Source: Fusobacterium sp.
Lineage (GTDB): Bacteria; Fusobacteriota; Fusobacteriia; Fusobacteriales; Fusobacteriaceae
Direction: 5' to 3'
Assembly (NCBI RefSeq): GCF_032477075.1
Contig: NZ_JAWDXO010000001.1
Location: forward strand, 186,001 to 250,000
DNA length: 64,000 bases
Below are positions 40,944 to 49,881 of the stretch, in pieces (position 1 is the first letter of the stretch; the number at the start of each line of letters is the position of its first letter). The position numbers were made by a program, and so were the translations under genes. The notes below the pieces were generated by a model. That model ran no database searches, was not told the DNA's origin, and saw nothing but the letters and a program-made list of their open reading frames with translations.

Positions 40944-42461
40944 TTAAAATTCAATGTCTTTTATAACATGGAAATATGTAGATCTAAATTTAAAGTTTTT
41001 GATATTTTTTCTCATAACCATATTATCCATTGAATAATAAAGTGGCACACAAGCAATATCATCTTGAATCATTTGCTGAGCTATTTCATAGTTATGTTTT
41101 CTTTCTGCTGGATCAGAAGTCGCTCTTCCAGCTTCTATATATTTATCAAGTTCAGGATTCTTATATCTTCCATGGTTACCAGCTGCTCCAGCTGAACTGC
41201 TGTGATATAGTGGGAAAAGGATATTATCAGAATCTCCAGTTCCTCCACTCCATCCTCCAAGTTTCATCTCAAAGTTTGCATTAGCAAGATCTTGAAGATA
41301 AGTAGCCCATGCTACAACTTCTATTTCAAGTTCTAGCCCTATCTCTTTAAGATTTGATTGAATAATTTGTGCTACTTGTACTCTTGATGGATTATCATTA
41401 GTTATTATTTTTAATTTACTTCCAGTTAAACCATTTTCTTCAACTATCTGTTTAGCTTTTTCCATATCTCTAGGAAGTCCAGTTACTTTATCTGAATATC
41501 CAAAAGCCACATTACTGACTGGTGAGTTTGCTTCAATAGCAAGACCATTGTAGATGGCATCTATAATACCTTTTTTATCTATAGCCATAGCAATAGCTTC
41601 TCTAAGAGCCTTGTTATGGAATTTTTCTTTATCAAAGTTAAATGTAATTGCTTCAGTAAGAACTACTGGTTTGCTTATAATTACTAAATCAGGATTATTT
41701 TTAAGATTTTCTAAATCAATAGGTGCAACTGTATAAGCAATGTCTACATCTTTTGCCTCTAGTGCCATAGCTCTAGAAGTATTTTCTGTTATAGTTTTAA
41801 CTACAAGCTTGTCAAATTTAGGTGCTCCTTGGAAATGATCTTTGAAAGATTCTAAAGTAATCTGTTCACCAGTTCCCCATTCAATAAGCTTGAAAGATCC
41901 AGTTCCAACACCAGCTATAGAAAGATCATCATTTTGTTTTTTTACACTTCTTTCATTCAATATAGAAGTTCTTGGGTGAGCAAGATTATATAATATTGAT
42001 GAGAAAGGTTTTGACAGAGTAATTTTTACAGTGTAGTCATCAAGTGCTTCAACTCCTGAAATAGGATCAACCATAACCATACTTGCTGGTTTATTTTTCA
42101 TTCTGTTAACACTGAATACTACATCTGAAGATTTTAATTCATCACCATTGTGAAATTTAACCCCTTTTTGCAATTTGAATATAAGCGTAGTAGGATCTTT
42201 AAATTCCCAGCTTTCAGCCAATTCAGGAACTATGTTTCCATTTTCATCTATCTCTACCAGACTATTAAAAATCTGTTGAGACATTATTCCCCCAATTACT
42301 TCTGAATACATGTGTGGATCAACACCTTTTGGTTTTCCATTTAATCCAACTCTTAAAATTTGTTCCTTCTTCGGTTTTTCAGCTCCTGCTGTTTTTTCTG
42401 CTTTATCAGAACATCCTATGAGTCCTAACATAACAAGAAAAATAAAAAATATTTTTTTCAT
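40944..42461 (-). CDS. Family 5 (oligopeptide/dipeptide) ABC solute-binding lipoprotein
   Basis: A lipoprotein signal peptide ends in LIGC with Cys17, and the body has SBP_bac_5 features: LRVGLNGKPKGVDPHMYSE, IVPELAESWEFKDPTTLIF, LQKGVKFHNGDELKSSDVVF and MAIDKKGIIDAIYNG. Such proteins deliver peptides or glutathione to DppBCDF/GsiCD permeases. No ABC permease or ATPase gene is present in this operon; a symporter-like gene follows instead. The 505-residue length is normal, and the gene stands behind a leader with a small reading frame and a terminator. Confidence 0.92.
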   Translation of the reverse strand: MKKIFFIFLVMLGLIGCSDKAEKTAGAEKPKKEQILRVGLNGKPKGVDPHMYSEVIGGIMSQQIFNSLVEIDENGNIVPELAESWEFKDPTTLIFKLQKGVKFHNGDELKSSDVVFSVNRMKNKPASMVMVDPISGVEALDDYTVKITLSKPFSSILYNLAHPRTSILNERSVKKQNDDLSIAGVGTGSFKLIEWGTGEQITLESFKDHFQGAPKFDKLVVKTITENTSRAMALEAKDVDIAYTVAPIDLENLKNNPDLVIISKPVVLTEAITFNFDKEKFHNKALREAIAMAIDKKGIIDAIYNGLAIEANSPVSNVAFGYSDKVTGLPRDMEKAKQIVEENGLTGSKLKIITNDNPSRVQVAQIIQSNLKEIGLELEIEVVAWATYLQDLANANFEMKLGGWSGGTGDSDNILFPLYHSSSAGAAGNHGRYKNPELDKYIEAGRATSDPAERKHNYEIAQQMIQDDIACVPLYYSMDNMVMRKNIKNFKFRSTYFHVIKDIEF

Positions 42462-42490
42462 GTTCTCCCCCTTAAAAAATTTTAATAAAA

Positions 42491-42529
42491 AAAGCTTAGA
42501 TCTATAAATATAGAATAGGCCTAAGCTTT
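42491..42529 (-). terminator. Terminator inside the leader of the peptide-binding protein operon
   Basis: AAAGCTTAG and CTAAGCTTT form a 9-bp stem, and on the minus strand the stem runs straight into seven Ts 30 bases before the lipoprotein ATG. As it lies between the operon promoter at 42751-42723 and the first gene, it can only act as a conditional terminator (attenuator). An additional stem CAAGCCT/AGGCTTG (42546-42552 with 42576-42582) precedes it. Confidence 0.75.
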
Positions 42530-42621
42530 AACCTCTTTTCAATCCCAAGCCTTTTGTATTTTGTATACTGAAAACAGGCTTGACTAACATAAAAATTTAT
42601 GTAAAAAATCAATCCTTTAAA

Positions 42622-42681
42622 TCATGATATGAGTAGTATAGGTATATATATTATGACTGTTTTTAAAGTATTGCTTAACAT
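42622..42681 (-). CDS. Predicted 19-residue leader peptide
   Basis: A short frame with a perfect AAGGAG site eight bases before its ATG encodes MLSNTLKTVIIYIPILLIS and then stops. It lies downstream of a consensus promoter and upstream of two hairpins, the second a terminator, ahead of the peptide-binding lipoprotein gene. This is the arrangement of translation-controlled attenuators such as tnaC or speFL, although the sequence is unlike those. The peptide is hydrophobic with three consecutive-type Ile/Leu clusters. It has no known family, and expression is unproven. Confidence 0.55.
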   Translation of the reverse strand: MLSNTLKTVIIYIPILLIS

Positions 42682-42722
42682 AAATATCTCCTTGTTTTAA
42701 TTGAATTTTGTTTATGGTATTA

Positions 42723-42751
42723 ATATTACTACTTTTTTTTATATGTGTCAA
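42723..42751 (-). promoter_or_regulatory. Sigma-70 promoter of the peptide-binding/gamma-glutamyltransferase operon
   Basis: On the minus strand TTGACA (42751-42746) is perfect and TAATAT (42728-42723) is close to consensus, with a 17-base spacer. The transcript would carry a leader of about 255 bases before the lipoprotein gene. Confidence 0.75.
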
Positions 42752-42769
42752 TATTTTTTTATTATAGTG

Positions 42770-43456
42770 CTAAAAAAATGATACAATAACTTTATATATA
42801 ATAGGAATAAATAATGCAGGCATAAGATTTCCTATTTTTATGTTTTTATTAAATAAAAGATTTATTCCTAATCCTATCATCATAAGACCACCAACAACAG
42901 ATATTTGATTGATAACAGCATCATCAAGTCCGCTTTTTATAAAAAAAGCAAAGAGAAATATAGAACCTTGATAAATGAATACTGTAACTGCTGAAAATAG
43001 TACTCCTATTCCATATTTTGATGAAAAAATAAGAGAGGCTACACCATCTAAGAGCGCTTTGATAAACAGAATTTCATTATTTCCAGAAAGACCACTTTTT
43101 ATAGAACCAACAATAGCCATTGCTCCTACATTAAACATTATACTTGTAGTAACAAAACCTTTAACTATATCATTACTTTCATTTTTAGAAAATTTCTTTT
43201 CTAAATAAATTCCGAGGAGAGTAAGCCTTTCATCTATTCTTAAAAGTTCTCCAATAATTCCTCCAATAACCATAAATAATATTATAAGCATTCCATTATT
43301 GAAGTTTATTCCATCCTTAATTCCTAAAGCTAATATAGAAAGCCCCATAGAAGTCATTATTATATCTTTTATTCTGTCAGGAATACCTTTTTTCAGCCAT
43401 ATACCAAGTAGGCTTCCAAGGATGACAGTGGCTGTATTTACAATATTTCCCAGCAT
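42770..43456 (-). CDS. DUF554 family membrane protein
   Basis: The 228-residue protein begins MLGNIVNTATVILGSLLGIWLKKGIP and has six to seven hydrophobic helices with the GGIIGELLRIDERLT loop of DUF554 (YdfK-like) proteins. The family is probably a transporter or channel of unknown substrate. It follows the HAD phosphatase gene in the same direction by 23 bases. Its end abuts the promoter of the next operon. Confidence 0.9.
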   Translation of the reverse strand: MLGNIVNTATVILGSLLGIWLKKGIPDRIKDIIMTSMGLSILALGIKDGINFNNGMLIILFMVIGGIIGELLRIDERLTLLGIYLEKKFSKNESNDIVKGFVTTSIMFNVGAMAIVGSIKSGLSGNNEILFIKALLDGVASLIFSSKYGIGVLFSAVTVFIYQGSIFLFAFFIKSGLDDAVINQISVVGGLMMIGLGINLLFNKNIKIGNLMPALFIPIIYKVIVSFF

Positions 43457-43479
43457 TTTTCCCCCTGATATTTTTTATT

Positions 43480-44256
43480 TTAAAGTTTAAAGAATTTCTC
43501 TATATACAGAGCTACACCATTTTCAATATTTTTAGGTGCAGTATTGTTTATCTCTTTTTTTACTATTTCCTGAGCATTTTCCATAGCCACTGGATGGCCA
43601 ACTTTTCTAAGCATATCAAGATCATTTTCTCCATCACCAAAAGCCATGATTCTTTTCATATCTATTCCTAATTGCTGAGCTATAACTTTAAGTGCATTTC
43701 CTTTACTGCATTCTTTAGGAACTATATCAATACATTCAGGATCGGAAATAGTTATCTCTACTACATCAGAAAATTTTTCTCGCAGTTCCTTATTTATTTT
43801 AAGGATTATATCTGCATCTTCTACTATTATTATTTTATGGAGGGCAGGACAATCTTCAATATTTATTAGAATATGTTCTATAAAATCAATTCTTCTGCTA
43901 TAATCAGTTTTATCATATTCATCTCTGTAAAAATCATCATCTATAAATCCATTATACGCTACTTTTCTATCTCTTAAAAGTTTTATTATTTCTTGAGATG
44001 TTTTTTTATCAATAATTTTTTCAAAGATACTTTTTTCTTTTTTATCATATATATTAGCACCATTGTTGCAAATAAGATAGATATCTAATCCTATATCTTT
44101 TTTTAGTCTCACAGCAGAAGCTCGTCCTCTTCCAGTAGCTATAGCAAATTCAATTCCATTATCAACTAATTTTTTTACAGCTGCTTTTGTATAATCACTG
44201 ATCTGACTTTTGGTATCCAATAGAGTTCCATCTAAATCTGATACAACTAATTTCAT
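43480..44256 (-). CDS. Cof-type HAD family phosphatase
   Basis: HAD motifs are VSDLDGTLLDT (residues 4-14), FAIATGRG for the second, Lys200-region KGNALKVIAQ and MAFGDGENDLDML for the Mg2+ site. Cof/YidA-type enzymes dephosphorylate sugar phosphates or cofactors such as FMN and PLP in the cytoplasm. The size (258 residues) is standard. AGGAGG precedes the ATG and the gene leads a two-gene unit with DUF554. Confidence 0.93.
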   Translation of the reverse strand: MKLVVSDLDGTLLDTKSQISDYTKAAVKKLVDNGIEFAIATGRGRASAVRLKKDIGLDIYLICNNGANIYDKKEKSIFEKIIDKKTSQEIIKLLRDRKVAYNGFIDDDFYRDEYDKTDYSRRIDFIEHILINIEDCPALHKIIIVEDADIILKINKELREKFSDVVEITISDPECIDIVPKECSKGNALKVIAQQLGIDMKRIMAFGDGENDLDMLRKVGHPVAMENAQEIVKKEINNTAPKNIENGVALYIEKFFKL

Positions 44257-44372
44257 TTTTTGTTTCCTCCTGTTCCATATCTGATTGTTTTTTTAAAAAT
44301 ATTTTAATTATATTTTACCTTATTATGATAGTGAAAGTAAAGAGAACAATTACTTAAAGAAAATAAAAAAGA

Positions 44373-44395
44373 GATTCAAAAATATTTTTTGAATC
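44373..44395 (-). terminator. Intrinsic terminator after the two-component operon
   Basis: GATTCAAAAA (44373-44382) pairs with TTTTTGAATC (44386-44395) and is followed by a T-run on the minus strand. Confidence 0.75.
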
Positions 44396-44430
44396 CCTTG
44401 ATTATATAATTGCAAGTTATTTTTAATTAA

Positions 44431-44781
44431 TTATTGTGGTTTGTTTGCAAGATTTTGATTGTATTCAACTCTTGATTTCATCATTGTAGTTCTTATTCTT
44501 CCTTGCTCATTAGCGATCTCAGTGTTTAGTTTTTCAACTTTATTCCAGTCTGGTTTATCTTTAACAAGTTCTTTTCTGATTTCTAATCTTTTTTCATCCA
44601 TAACAAGTCTTGCTCTTTCCATTTCAGGACTTCTTTTAAATCCATTTTGATTTGAACCACAGTATGAAGATCCAGAATGATATCCTCTTCCCATATTATT
44701 TCCATTCCAATTTTGGTGTCCTCTAGCAAATGCTGTAGCACCTAAAGCAAATATCATAATTCCCATTATTGTAAGTTTTTT
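44431..44781 (-). CDS. Small periplasmic Spy/CpxP-like protein
   Basis: A signal peptide (KKLTIMGIMIFALGATAFA) is followed by a Gly/Asn/His-rich linker and a helical segment with PEMERARLVMDEKRLEIRKE and LNTEIANEQGRI, similar in layout to Spy, CpxP or zinc-resistance-type periplasmic sensors. GGAGGATG lies just before ATG44781, which is therefore preferred to the in-frame ATG44838. It sits directly after a sensor kinase gene and may be a target or accessory of that system, for envelope or metal stress. Confidence 0.72.
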   Translation of the reverse strand, partial: KKLTIMGIMIFALGATAFARGHQNWNGNNMGRGYHSGSSYCGSNQNGFKRSPEMERARLVMDEKRLEIRKELVKDKPDWNKVEKLNTEIANEQGRIRTTMMKSRVEYNQNLANKPQ

Positions 44782-44842
44782 CATAATTATCATCCTCCAT
44801 ATTATTTTGTTCTTTCTTATATAACAAAATAATATCATGTGA

Positions 44843-46174
44843 TTATGACCTCAATATGTCAAACCAAAAAGTAAATTTTTTATCCTTTAGATTAATACCA
44901 CAAGGGATTTTATTCAACTCCAAAATTTTTTTTACAATTGAAAGACCTAATCCATTTCCCTCAATACTTAATTCATTAGCATTGTCACCACGAGAAAAAG
45001 GTTCCCATAATTTAGATGTATCCCCAGTGCCTCTACCATCTATACTATTTTCAATAAATATTCTTCCATTAATTTCATAAACTAAAATAATATCATTTTC
45101 CTTAGAATATTTCAAAGCATTTTGAACAATATTATCAATAGCTATTTTAAATATTTTTATATCACAAAAAACTTTCTCTTCTTTGAGTTTTATTTCCCAT
45201 TCTATATCCTTTTCAAGTTCAAGCATTTCATATTTTTCGATACTTTGTTTTAAAATAGATAAAATACTAGTTTCTGCCATATTTAGTTTTATTCCAGGAG
45301 AAGAAAGTCGTGATATTGTGAGAAGATTTCCAACTAATTCATTCATATCCATACTTTCTTTTGCTATTGCCTTATAATATTGAGATTTCTCATAATCAGT
45401 TTTAACGATTCCATTAATAAGAGCCTGAGCATAAGTACTTATAACTGTGATTGGAGTTCTTAATTCATGAGAAGCATTTGAAGCAAAAGATTTTAAATTT
45501 TCAATGGAAAGAGAGAGATTATCAGACATTTTATCAATGCTTTGGCTTAATTCTTCTATTTCATCTCCACTTTCAATTTCAGCTTTTTCAGAAAAGTCCA
45601 GTATAGATATCTTTCCAGCTACTCTGTTTAATTTTTTTATATTTTTAGTTATTTTCTTAGAAAATATTCGTCCAATTATCATACTGAGAAGAACTGATGT
45701 TATAGTTGTAAGAATATTAAATACATACATCTCATGTTTGTGAGCACTCATGACTGATAAAGAAGTTCTTAAAGTCAATGTACGACCATCTGAAAGAGAT
45801 TCATTATATATAAGAAGCTTTATATTTGTTCTTGAAATACTTGTAACACTAAATCCAGTAGGAGGAGAAGAGCCATTATTGTGCATATCTTCTCTTCTTC
45901 CTTTCATTTTATGCATACCATTTTTTTTGAATACTGCTATATCTATTCCTTCTTTATCCCTAAGGTCTTCTACGTATTCTTTGAAAATTTCCTCATCATT
46001 TAGCAGATTTTTAGAAATATTGACAGCTTCTATCATTTTTTCTTTTTTTCTATATACATAGAAGTTATCAAGAAAAAATATATTGAGTATGTATCCAGCC
46101 AGAACAGTAAAAATAACTATAAAAATGGAAAAGATAAAAATTTTCTGGAAAAAATTAATTTTTATTTTCATCAA
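44843..46174 (-). CDS. Sensor histidine kinase
   Basis: Two transmembrane helices (about residues 10-33 and 150-172) flank a periplasmic domain of 115 residues. A HAMP domain follows, then the phosphoacceptor His236 in SNASHELRTPITV, the N box IDNIVQNALKYSKEND and a G box GNGLGLSIVKKI. The second G box region is short. The gene overlaps the response regulator by 20 bases, so the pair is translationally coupled. The signal sensed is unknown; the downstream Spy-like gene hints at envelope stress. Confidence 0.93.
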   Translation of the reverse strand: MMKIKINFFQKIFIFSIFIVIFTVLAGYILNIFFLDNFYVYRKKEKMIEAVNISKNLLNDEEIFKEYVEDLRDKEGIDIAVFKKNGMHKMKGRREDMHNNGSSPPTGFSVTSISRTNIKLLIYNESLSDGRTLTLRTSLSVMSAHKHEMYVFNILTTITSVLLSMIIGRIFSKKITKNIKKLNRVAGKISILDFSEKAEIESGDEIEELSQSIDKMSDNLSLSIENLKSFASNASHELRTPITVISTYAQALINGIVKTDYEKSQYYKAIAKESMDMNELVGNLLTISRLSSPGIKLNMAETSILSILKQSIEKYEMLELEKDIEWEIKLKEEKVFCDIKIFKIAIDNIVQNALKYSKENDIILVYEINGRIFIENSIDGRGTGDTSKLWEPFSRGDNANELSIEGNGLGLSIVKKILELNKIPCGINLKDKKFTFWFDILRS

Positions 46175-46820
46175 ATATATACCCCATTCCTCTGACAGTT
46201 TTTATCAGATCACTATAATTTCCCAACTTTTTTCTAAGTCTTTTTACTAAAGTATCTACAACTCTATCATCACCCTCAAAATCAAAGCCCCAGACTTCAT
46301 TTAAAAGAACATCTCTTGAAAAAATTATTCCTTTATTCTTTATGAGATATTCTAAAAATTGAATTTCTCTTCTTGTAAGTTCAATACCTTCATCATTTAC
46401 TATGAGTTCACCACTTCGAAAATCAAAAGAAAGATTATTAAATTTATAAGAACTATTTTCATCTATTTTAAGCATTTTTTTGACTTTTATATTCAAAACT
46501 TTTAGGCTGAAAGGTTTCGTTATATAATCATCTGCTCCAATGCTTAAACCTTTCAATTCATCAATTTCAGAATCTCGAGCAGTCATCATTATTATAGGAA
46601 TATTAGATTCTTTTCTTATATTTTGACAGACTTCCCAGCCATCCATTTTTGGAAGATTTATATCAAGCAGTATGAGATCAGGATTATATTCATAAAATAT
46701 ATCCAGAGCAGATTCTCCATCTAGTGCCTTATAAGTGATAAAAGATTCTCCAATTAAAGTATCTTCAATTACTTTTATTAAATTTTTTTCATCTTCTACT
46801 ATTAATATTTTTTTAGTCAT
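46155..46820 (-). CDS. OmpR/PhoB family response regulator
   Basis: The receiver domain has acidic residues at ILIVEDE, the phosphorylated Asp53 in LLDINLPKMDG and Lys in YITKPFSLKV. The C-terminal winged helix includes LTRREIQFLEYLIKNKG and DDRVVDTLVKRLRKKLG. GGAG precedes ATG46820 correctly, so that start is preferred to ATG46832. It is the first gene of the operon with the sensor kinase and the Spy-like protein. Confidence 0.95.
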   Translation of the reverse strand: MTKKILIVEDEKNLIKVIEDTLIGESFITYKALDGESALDIFYEYNPDLILLDINLPKMDGWEVCQNIRKESNIPIIMMTARDSEIDELKGLSIGADDYITKPFSLKVLNIKVKKMLKIDENSSYKFNNLSFDFRSGELIVNDEGIELTRREIQFLEYLIKNKGIIFSRDVLLNEVWGFDFEGDDRVVDTLVKRLRKKLGNYSDLIKTVRGMGYIFDENKN

Positions 46821-47289
46821 ATTTATCTCCATATTACTTTAGTTTTTGTTATTTTAAATCCTATAAAATATCTGATAAAATCCTAACAGATGTATTTGAA
46901 AAAGATTCAAATTTATTATATTGAGTATTAAAAAAAGTCATTAAATAAATACATATTATTTTCACTTTTAGAAGCAGTGTTCTTATATCACTAATTTGTT
47001 AATTAGCTCAAAGATAAGGATTAGTAAAAGTGTTTTCATCAAATTTTTTTCAGTTATGATTGCTGAAAAATTTATTTAAAATATTATAACAAAGATATAT
47101 GTCAAGAAAATGAATAATTTCTTTTTTATAAATTTTTTATTTTTTAATTTAGGTTATAATTCATTAATACTTACTTTTTTTACTAAAATTATTTTACAAA
47201 TATTATAACATAGAATGATTTCCCCATAAATAAAAAATAAGAATACTTTAAATAATTTAATATTTGAAAGTATTCTTATCTTAATTTTT
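46821..47289. other. Gene-free region between response regulator and next operon
   Basis: This 470-base stretch contains a hairpin TTTTTTCAG/CTGAAAAA (about 47044-47070), a CTAATT-TGTT-AATTAG dyad (near 46990-47005) and, at its right end, the terminator of the converging-side gene (47239-47277). The left end, with repeated TATAAAAT/TGATAAAATCC elements near 46860-46890, probably holds the promoter and operator of the response regulator. A small RNA is possible but no supporting signal was found. Confidence 0.4.
47239..47277 (-). terminator. Intrinsic terminator after the regulator gene
   Basis: AAGAATACTTT (47239-47249) pairs with AAAGTATTCTT (47267-47277), followed on the minus strand by ATTTTTTATTT. 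Confidence 0.78.
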
Positions 47290-48495
47290 CTAAAAATTTA
47301 GTTTATATTTTTTAGAGGGTCTCCCAATAGAACCTTCCATTAAAGACATATCAGCAAGATTATTATTCTCTAATTTTGTTAATATTCTGCTGGCAGTTCT
47401 TCTACTGAGGCCAATATATTCAGCTAATTCTTCTGCTGTTATCCAAATATTTTTTTCATAGATTTTTAAAAGTGTCTCAAAAAGGGTTTTGGAAATATTT
47501 AATTTTCTTAATCCTTCATATATTCCAAAATCTCTTACATCTTTCTTTCTGAAACCTTTTAAAGCTGTAAATTTTCCTTTTTCGAGAAAATAACTGACTT
47601 CTTCCCCATAGATTTCACTTTTTTCATAAGCTTTCTCTGCATTTAACCTAGCTTCTGAGATATTATCCCCACATCCCCAGCCTACTGTTATCATACCTAT
47701 TGTTGAAAAAACTTTTCCAGATAGATTTTCTGTAAAATCTTTGAAATCTCTTTTAATCATTATTATCTCAATTTCATTTTCTGATTCATAAATTATTGAA
47801 TTTTTAATATGCTTTTCTAATATAGATTTATAGTTTTTATTAGAATCAAAATGCTTAATTTTTCCAACTATTATTTTTTTATCATCTAATCCAGCTATTT
47901 TTATTTCTGATATCATATAGTCTATGGTATCTTTTATATTATCTTCAGAAGGAAATAGGAATATAAATGGAATTTTTTCCTTTTCAAGTTTTTCTGTCAA
48001 ATTACTAAATCTAGTAATAGAAAGTTGTATTTTGTTCTCCTTATGAAGAATAAAATGATTATGGATTATTTTTTCATAAAGTATGGGATCTTCAATATTG
48101 AATTCAGTAGTAAAAGGTTCATCTCCATCAAATATATTTTTAAAATAAAAATCTTTGTTATTTTTATCTATGAAATCAATATATACTTTTGAAAAATCAA
48201 TATTTGGTTTATTTTTTAGAATCTTGAAAAATATTTGATAAAGTTCCTCTCTTTTTATTTCCAAAGAATAAATAGGTTTGATTACTTTTTTGAGTTTTCC
48301 TTCAAGAAATGTCTTTCCCAATTCACCACTTGTAAGGAAAACATCAAATTTATGAAAGTTTTTTTTGTATATCTCCACAGTTTCCTCTAATTTTTCATAG
48401 ATAAAATATTCTACACAATATTTATCATTTTTTTTGATTCCTTTTTTTATAAAAGGAAGTGAGTTTTCAGGAGAAATAACAGCAATTTTTATCAT
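47290..48495 (-). CDS. Transcriptional regulator with C-terminal winged helix
   Basis: The C-terminal 60 residues form a helix-turn-helix (ITAEELAEYIGLSRRTASRI) with a basic tail GRPSKKYKL. The N-terminal 130 residues resemble the PrpR-type sensor of the sigma-54 activator at 31451 in opening and layout (IAVISPENSLPFIKKGIK), and a middle part (TVGWGCGDNISEARLNAEKA) looks like a degenerate nucleotide-cyclase-like domain seen in such regulators. There is no AAA+ domain. It overlaps the end of the GltS gene by four bases and so probably regulates that operon. Confidence 0.8.
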   Translation of the reverse strand: MIKIAVISPENSLPFIKKGIKKNDKYCVEYFIYEKLEETVEIYKKNFHKFDVFLTSGELGKTFLEGKLKKVIKPIYSLEIKREELYQIFFKILKNKPNIDFSKVYIDFIDKNNKDFYFKNIFDGDEPFTTEFNIEDPILYEKIIHNHFILHKENKIQLSITRFSNLTEKLEKEKIPFIFLFPSEDNIKDTIDYMISEIKIAGLDDKKIIVGKIKHFDSNKNYKSILEKHIKNSIIYESENEIEIIMIKRDFKDFTENLSGKVFSTIGMITVGWGCGDNISEARLNAEKAYEKSEIYGEEVSYFLEKGKFTALKGFRKKDVRDFGIYEGLRKLNISKTLFETLLKIYEKNIWITAEELAEYIGLSRRTASRILTKLENNNLADMSLMEGSIGRPSKKYKLNF

Positions 48496-49862
48496 GCACT
48501 TTTTCCTTTTTTATCTAGTCCAACCATGATAATATAAAATACAACTATGAGTCCAATATTTAATAATATAGGAACAAGAGGTCCATAAGCCAGACTGAGA
48601 TTAATACATGACACCATGAGAATAGGACCCATAAGTGCTGTAAGAGAAAAACCTAATGAATAATCTCCTAATACAGGTGTAGAAAATTCAGGATCACATA
48701 TTCTTAATAAAAGAAGTCCTGTAAGAAATACTCCTAAGCAGGTTCCAAGCATTGCAACTGCTCTTTCAAATGCATAATTTCCTTTAAAGTATTTATATGA
48801 AAAATATTTTATACACCACCAAGTAGCTATGAATCCAAGTATCATCATTGCCATTATTGGAATAAAATATGAGAATACAGCTTTTAAAGGAAGGGTAGCA
48901 ACAGCACTTACAACTGCAAATTCAGTAAGCATACTTGTTATTTTACTTTTAACTTTAGTGTCTATGCACCATTCTAAACCAAGTTTTTTAATTGCTTTCC
49001 ATACAAATATCATTATTACCATTGCGAATGCCCAAACAGAGAATGAAGAAAGTACAGGAATCTTATATTTTTTTACAATTGTTAAAATGATATATGAAAT
49101 ACCACATACAGAAAATATTATTGCTGCATGAAAAGCAAGAGCATCAATAGATGATGAAAGCATAGTTTCTCTTCCAATACTTGCTTGTTTACTTATATCT
49201 GTATAATAACCTCTTTTCAATTCCATAGGGATGTCAGAAGGCTTTTTCAAAAGTGAAGTCTCACCTTTTCTGCATGCTCTATTAATCAAGAATATTCCAA
49301 ATAATATTCCACCAATAAGACCAAAAGTAGCAGTAGTAGTAGCTATACCCTGAGCCACAGCCCAATAATCCATATTCATTTCCTGAAGGGTTCTTCCTAT
49401 CATACCAGCTGTTCCATGTCCACCTGAAAAACCAGCATTAAGTTCCACTCCAAAAGAGCCATAAAGGTCAATATTTAAAAATTTTGTACATATGAAATTT
49501 ACAAAATACCCAACAACTTCTTGTAAAAATGTAACAATAAAAAGGATGCCTCCCATTATTCCTACATCTCTCACTACACCTTTTCCATTACTTCCTTTAA
49601 ATTCCAATCCTAAAGGAACAGCGGCAACTACAGGAACTATTAAGAGTCCTGGAAGAAGAGCCATTTCTTTTAGCCATGCAGTTGGAAGAGAAAAGGAAAA
49701 CATTCTTCCTAAAACCTCAGGTCCAAATATTAACCCAATAAAACCTCCAATAACAGAAGCTGGTATAAAAAGTTCTTGAAATATTTTTATTTTGGATTTA
49801 ATAAAAACTCCAAGAATAAGAAGGAAACTTAAAAAACATACTACATAAAATATCTGTTGCAT
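48492..49862 (-). CDS. GltS family sodium/glutamate symporter
   Basis: The protein (456 residues, about 12 helices) has GltS features: ELFIPASVIGGFIGLIFGPE near the N-terminus, GFSGGHGTAGMIG in the first pore loop and a second symmetric half with EFAVVSAVATLPLKA. The glutamate or related acyl-glutamate is probably imported with Na+. It lies between an M20 hydrolase and a regulator, so the substrate may be an acyl- or aminobenzoyl-glutamate released by that enzyme. Confidence 0.88.
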   Translation of the reverse strand: MQQIFYVVCFLSFLLILGVFIKSKIKIFQELFIPASVIGGFIGLIFGPEVLGRMFSFSLPTAWLKEMALLPGLLIVPVVAAVPLGLEFKGSNGKGVVRDVGIMGGILFIVTFLQEVVGYFVNFICTKFLNIDLYGSFGVELNAGFSGGHGTAGMIGRTLQEMNMDYWAVAQGIATTTATFGLIGGILFGIFLINRACRKGETSLLKKPSDIPMELKRGYYTDISKQASIGRETMLSSSIDALAFHAAIIFSVCGISYIILTIVKKYKIPVLSSFSVWAFAMVIMIFVWKAIKKLGLEWCIDTKVKSKITSMLTEFAVVSAVATLPLKAVFSYFIPIMAMMILGFIATWWCIKYFSYKYFKGNYAFERAVAMLGTCLGVFLTGLLLLRICDPEFSTPVLGDYSLGFSLTALMGPILMVSCINLSLAYGPLVPILLNIGLIVVFYIIMVGLDKKGKSA

Positions 49863-49881
49863 ATAACCCCCCTTTTAAATT

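Noticed and set aside
42462..42751. T-box or known riboswitch in the leader before the peptide-binding lipoprotein
   Set aside because: No T-box AGGGTGGNACCGCG core or other recognisable aptamer signature is present; the leader peptide plus terminator explains the structure better.
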